This document shows, piece by piece, positions 60,251-64,000 of a stretch of DNA of 64,000 nt (position 1 is the first letter of the stretch; each line of letters starts with the position of its first letter). Under the pieces are notes generated by a model, which was not told the origin of the DNA, made no database searches, and worked only from the letters and a program-made list of their open reading frames with translations. Both the position numbers and the translations under genes were made by a program. Origin of the DNA: Ehretia macrophylla (lineage: Eukaryota > Streptophyta > Magnoliopsida > Boraginales > Ehretiaceae); NCBI GenBank assembly GCA_037974665.1, contig CM075766.1:51592569-51656568 (forward strand). The letters are read 5' to 3'.

Positions 60251-62745
60251 TGTGATACTCCGAACCTGGCATGTATTCAATAGCATTTAAAGTTCATTTA
60301 AATTGCATTTTATTGACCTTTCACCTTCTTTGACCGAACTAGTTGACTTTTCATCTACATTGACCAACTAGGACAATGTGAAAATTTTTGAAATGTTTAA
60401 TAAAAGGCAAACTTGGGATTAGAAATAAAAAAATGCAATGTTAAGTTAGTCAAATTTTGGGTCAACTTTGGAATTAAATCTGAACCAATTGGGGAAGATT
60501 TAGGTAGCAAATTATATATGGTTGGAAAGCTCTATGAGTCTAGTTTATGAGTGTTCAAACCGTTCGTGAATTGGAGTTTTCTAGAAGAAGTTATGGCCGT
60601 TTTCGTGAGGTCGCGCATAGCTGTTTTGGTTTAGCGGGTTGACCGAATTTTGACCTTTGACTTCTTGACCTTTTTTTTTTAAATAAGCAGAATGTGCACG
60701 AAAAAAACAGAGAGAAAAAGGCTTGAAACCATGAGGAAAAGAAGGAGAAAAAAAAAGAAAATCTCAACTTCAAATCTTCGATTCTTCGCGTGGGCTTGTG
60801 CGGGGTAGTTTCCGAGGCACTCTACGAGGTTTTCCTAGCGTCTAGGAGCGTCTAAGGTGAGGGAAGCATGTTATTTGCGCATTTATACGTTGTATATGTT
60901 AACTTTGTCAATTTTTAGATTTATCCGTAGATCGTTATTTAAAGCGATTTGATGCTTCTAGAATGTTCCTTAGCATTTGTAGAACATGTATTTATAGCTT
61001 TGTAACATTTTCTGCGGTTAAATGTTGTGATTGCAAATTAAATTGTGAAATGAATAGTGTTTTATGAATAGTAAAACCTTGAAACGTTGAAATTGCGCTG
61101 TTATGCTTTCCGTTGATGTAGAAACGTGCTAGGTATGCTAGAATGCTAAAATGTGTGGTTTGTTTGGGTTGCGTAGTGGAAAAAACGAGAATTAAGCCTT
61201 TGGAAAAGTTGGGGTCGTTTTGGTCGACTTTTGCATTTTCTCGTTTTGTGTGTTGGTATTGCTTCGGGAGGCCATGGAAGCACTTTTGGTGCGATTATGG
61301 CGTTGGTTGGGTGTTTGGTTGATATAGTTGTAGTTCAAACGAGAAAGGGGGAAATCGGGGCTTTGCGCGAGTTCTAGGGTAAAGTAAGGTTTCGGGGTCT
61401 TTAGACGTGCCTTATAGTGACCTAGGAGGGTTGGCGAAGTCGGTTTCCAGAACTCTTGGCTCGTTTGGAAATGGTAGTATTTTGATAGTTGGGGCCGATT
61501 TGTGTTTTTGTGTGTTTTCTTGTCTTTATGCTTATAGAATGTTTAGAATTACTTGGAATACTTGTTTGAGTTGTTTTGGATTGAATTACTTATCATATTG
61601 CTGCTATTGCGTGCGAGAGTAACCTACTTTGTTATTCTTTCACGTGTGGCTTTATCGCTTGTTTATCGCCTTGTATTGAGTCTTGCATTGCATAGTGTCT
61701 CGCGCGTGAGTGATGGGCCTCTCTGGGTAGCCTTGGGTTGCCAGTGTTGGTTGCTCTAGCTCCGCTGCTATTCCCTTTCTCGCTTGGGTTGCCTCCCAGG
61801 GAGATTTGGGTCGTAGGATTGATGGATACTTCCGGGGTATTCCAAACTGGTGTTATAAGGTGGTTTGGGCCGGCGCGTCATCGTTAAAGTCATCGGAATC
61901 GTGATCGGTACATTACTCGCTTGAGTGAACCATAGCCTTCAAAGTGTGGTATAGCTTTGATTGGTTGTGTTAATGCTTTCTTTAGTTGTTTAATTGTATT
62001 GTTGTTTATATTGAATGCCTTTTATTGATTGTATTGCTTAACTGTACCTATTTGCATTGCACGATCTTCTTTCTCTCCAATTCGATATCTGTCTCGCCCT
62101 CACTGAGTATACGTGTTGTGTATACTCACTCCTCACCACAACATTTCAGGAAATGCCCTGTTAGTTGGAAAGTTCGTGATTTCGTGAAAATCCGTGCTTG
62201 AAGAGTTGTCTTGAGTGCCTATGTAACTTGAGTTGTCAAAGTTGTCAAGTTGTATGCTTTTATGTTGTATGGAATTATTGTTAAAAGAAATGTAATATAA
62301 ATCTAGCTATGTAGTCGGAATGGTTTGATAAATTAGATTATGTATATAGTTAATGTAGCTTAACTTCAATGCATGGCTGTAATGTCCAAAGGAAAAGAAT
62401 TAGAATGGCATGATAGTTTATTTTATGCAGTAGCATTGTATGGTTTAATTGCCTAAATTGAATGTACTTGTCAAAATGAAAAGATAGGTTAGTTTTTAAA
62501 TTGGAAATGTATGTATACTTGCTGAGTTTAAATTGTTGAGAACCGAGGCTCGGATGGCCTTGAGGAAGTTTTGTATGGTTGGACACGGTGGTGGTCCATT
62601 TATATGTTATTACAGGTTTTGCATTTCGCCTATAAAAAGGGGAGACTCCGTCCGTTTTCCCTAAAAATTTTGCCCGGGTTTGGTTTGGGTTGTGATTAGT
62701 TTGATTGATAAAACTCCCGGTCTCGAGAGGGATCGGGGTGTCACA
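60251..62745 (+). repeat. Solo LTR (type B)
   Basis: 2,495 bp, TGTGATACTCCGAACCTGGC...GGGGTGTCACA, with a perfect target duplication GGTAT (60246-60250 and 62746-62750). No primer site or internal region remains. Confidence 0.96.
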
Positions 62746-63222
62746 GGTATTCTAGAGATAAGGAGATAACTTTACCTCAACATTTATACATGTGCTACGC
62801 ATTTTATATATGTATATCCAAGAATACATACGATCCATCGAGTACTTGTGAAGATACGAGAAATCTCTAACCGAGCCTTTTCGTTCTTCTTGCATAAATT
62901 CACTTCCCTGAAAGTCCTAATCCTAACTATCTATGTGTATAAACAGTCAGTCATGGTTATATAACATGCACATGTATCAAGGAATGAGTATAAAAGCATG
63001 CATGCATTATTGAGGGCACTAACTTGTCGGTGTGCATGACACATAATACATATGGTCCACAAAGGCACATGATATTCAATGCTCAAAGCAATTAAAACAC
63101 ATTAGCACACATTAACACATATACACAAGACATCATAATTACCTTAGGGCTTCTACCTACGGTCCGAGAGTTGAACTCGACTAATGCGAAAACTACGCTC
63201 TAATACCATTCTAATATATAGG
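62746..63222. other. 5' end of second-family internal region
   Basis: Non-coding. Carries the minus-strand primer site TGGTATTAGAGC (63197-63208), 14 nt from the LTR at 63223. Confidence 0.75.
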
Positions 63223-64000
63223 TGTCACGCCTCAACCCAACATATGGAGGCTAGACTAGGGTATGACATAAATCATTATCGTTATTTTACGACTATAACC
63301 GGTTGACGATGATTAATGCTTATTCGTTAGCCTAGAACTCCAAAAGTTTTTCAAAAAATCGGAAACATAACGGCTGTATTTAAGATCTTTGGTTTGACCT
63401 ATTTTCTAGAACACCTCAAAAATTCCGAATCGTCGATTTGCTTAAGACTAAAACTTTCGTTCTACCATCGATTGATATGCCTACTAGTTTAACTTGAAGG
63501 TTCCATTTGAATTAACGAGCCTATCATGACAATTACATCCCATTTATTTGTCAAACTCCTATTTATGCAAGTACCTATTATCTTTAACTTACAATGAGTA
63601 CCTTAGTGAGCGTAGGTAGGCTAGTTTAGTTAATTCTTCACCTATTTGTTCAAATACCTAATGATTAACTGCTATCTATAACGATGAAAGCAAACGACCG
63701 AAATGAAAGAGTTCATCCAGTTTATAGTTAGTACAAGCCAAAATTAGATCCCAAATTACAACGGGGTCATTTACATCAACAAAATAAACAGTCTGCAATC
63801 AAACACAACATCCCTAATAGCATCCATGTTCATGAAAAACACGTAACTGTATATAGTCATTCCAAAGGTTCATCAACTAGTACATTCTCTTCAAGCACCT
63901 GATCTAAATCTGCTTCACCTGTAATGACAAAAGAGGGTGAGTCCTTATGAACTCAGCGAGAGAGGTACAAGTGACAAGGTTTTTGAAATTCTTTTCCAGT
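63223..64000 (-). repeat. 5' LTR of second-family element, partial
   Basis: Collinear with 47529-48306, about 96% similar by eye, and cut by the window edge. Confidence 0.9.

Larger units (their letters stand above)
47529..64000 (-). mobile_element. Second-family LARD-like element, extends past right edge
   Basis: A minus-strand LTR element with 3' LTR 47529-51235 and 5' LTR 63223->64000. A purine tract (AAGGAAGGGAGGA on the minus strand, 51236-51248) lies inside the 3' LTR. The primer site TGGTATTAGAGC (63197-63208) is separated from the 5' LTR by 14 nt. Without the nested copy 4 and solo LTR the internal region is only about 2.3 kb and shows no gag or pol. Over about 780 comparable bases the two LTRs differ at roughly 4% by eye, older than the elements nested in it. 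The left flank is GCCCG (47524-47528); the right flank is outside the window. Confidence 0.88.

Noticed and set aside
1-64000. The window as a real mitochondrial genome segment
   Set aside because: rps4 and ccmFN are both broken, and complete nuclear-type LTR elements with target duplications sit inside the tract. That pattern fits nuclear DNA.
1-64000. CRISPR array or bacterial-type operon
   Set aside because: No short identical repeats with unique spacers were found, and gene content and composition are those of a plant nucleus.

Overview
This window is nuclear DNA of a flowering plant. It is a mitochondrial DNA insertion (NUMT) of at least 16 kb that nested LTR retroelements have broken up. 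No intact protein-coding host gene is visible. Evidence for a plant: decayed plant-type mitochondrial rps4 and ccmFN, plant mitochondrial tRNA genes (including a chloroplast-type trnH), a Copia element, a TRIM, and several LARD-like elements with initiator-tRNA-Met primer sites. The decayed organelle genes, and complete retroelements with 5-bp target duplications inserted in or beside organelle DNA, argue for a nuclear copy, not the mitochondrial genome itself. ccmFN appears as one unit, which argues against Brassicaceae.

Layout. 1-4215: 3' end of a LARD copy (copy 1), its 3' LTR carrying an 889-bp TRIM. 4216-14242: NUMT block 1 with trnF-like, trnS(GCU), trnE(UUC), trnH(GUG) and an rps4 pseudogene. 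14243-34462: an outer LTR-type element on the minus strand, itself holding a complete Copia element (14404-19743, TSD CTATT) and a complete LARD (copy 2, 21143-30910, TSD TAAAC) whose 5' LTR holds a solo LTR (22105-24656, TSD TATCT). 34463-47528: NUMT block 2, split by a complete LARD (copy 3, 38283-45016, TSD CCTGC), with a ccmFN pseudogene and a tRNA 3' half. 47529 to the right edge: a second LARD-like family on the minus strand (LTRs 47529-51235 and 63223->64000), whose short internal region holds a complete minus-strand LARD (copy 4, 51456-58663, TSD AAATC) and a solo LTR (60251-62745, TSD GGTAT).

The dominant family has 2.5-2.75 kb LTRs around a 1.7-1.9 kb internal region with no recognisable gag or pol, so it must rely on enzymes from another element. 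Its nine LTRs fall into two types that share the 3' three quarters but carry unrelated 5' (U3-side) sequence.

The most interesting signal is a small module inside the LTRs of three LTR families. It consists of a splice-donor-like CTAAG/GTGAGGG, then 1.4-2 kb downstream a CCCTC(A/G)CTGAGT hairpin whose stem differs between families but still pairs, then a TTNCAG/G acceptor-like site. It looks like a leader intron with a structured 3' end, carried inside the LTR. Identifications of mitochondrial genes rest on remembered family sequences; no search was run.
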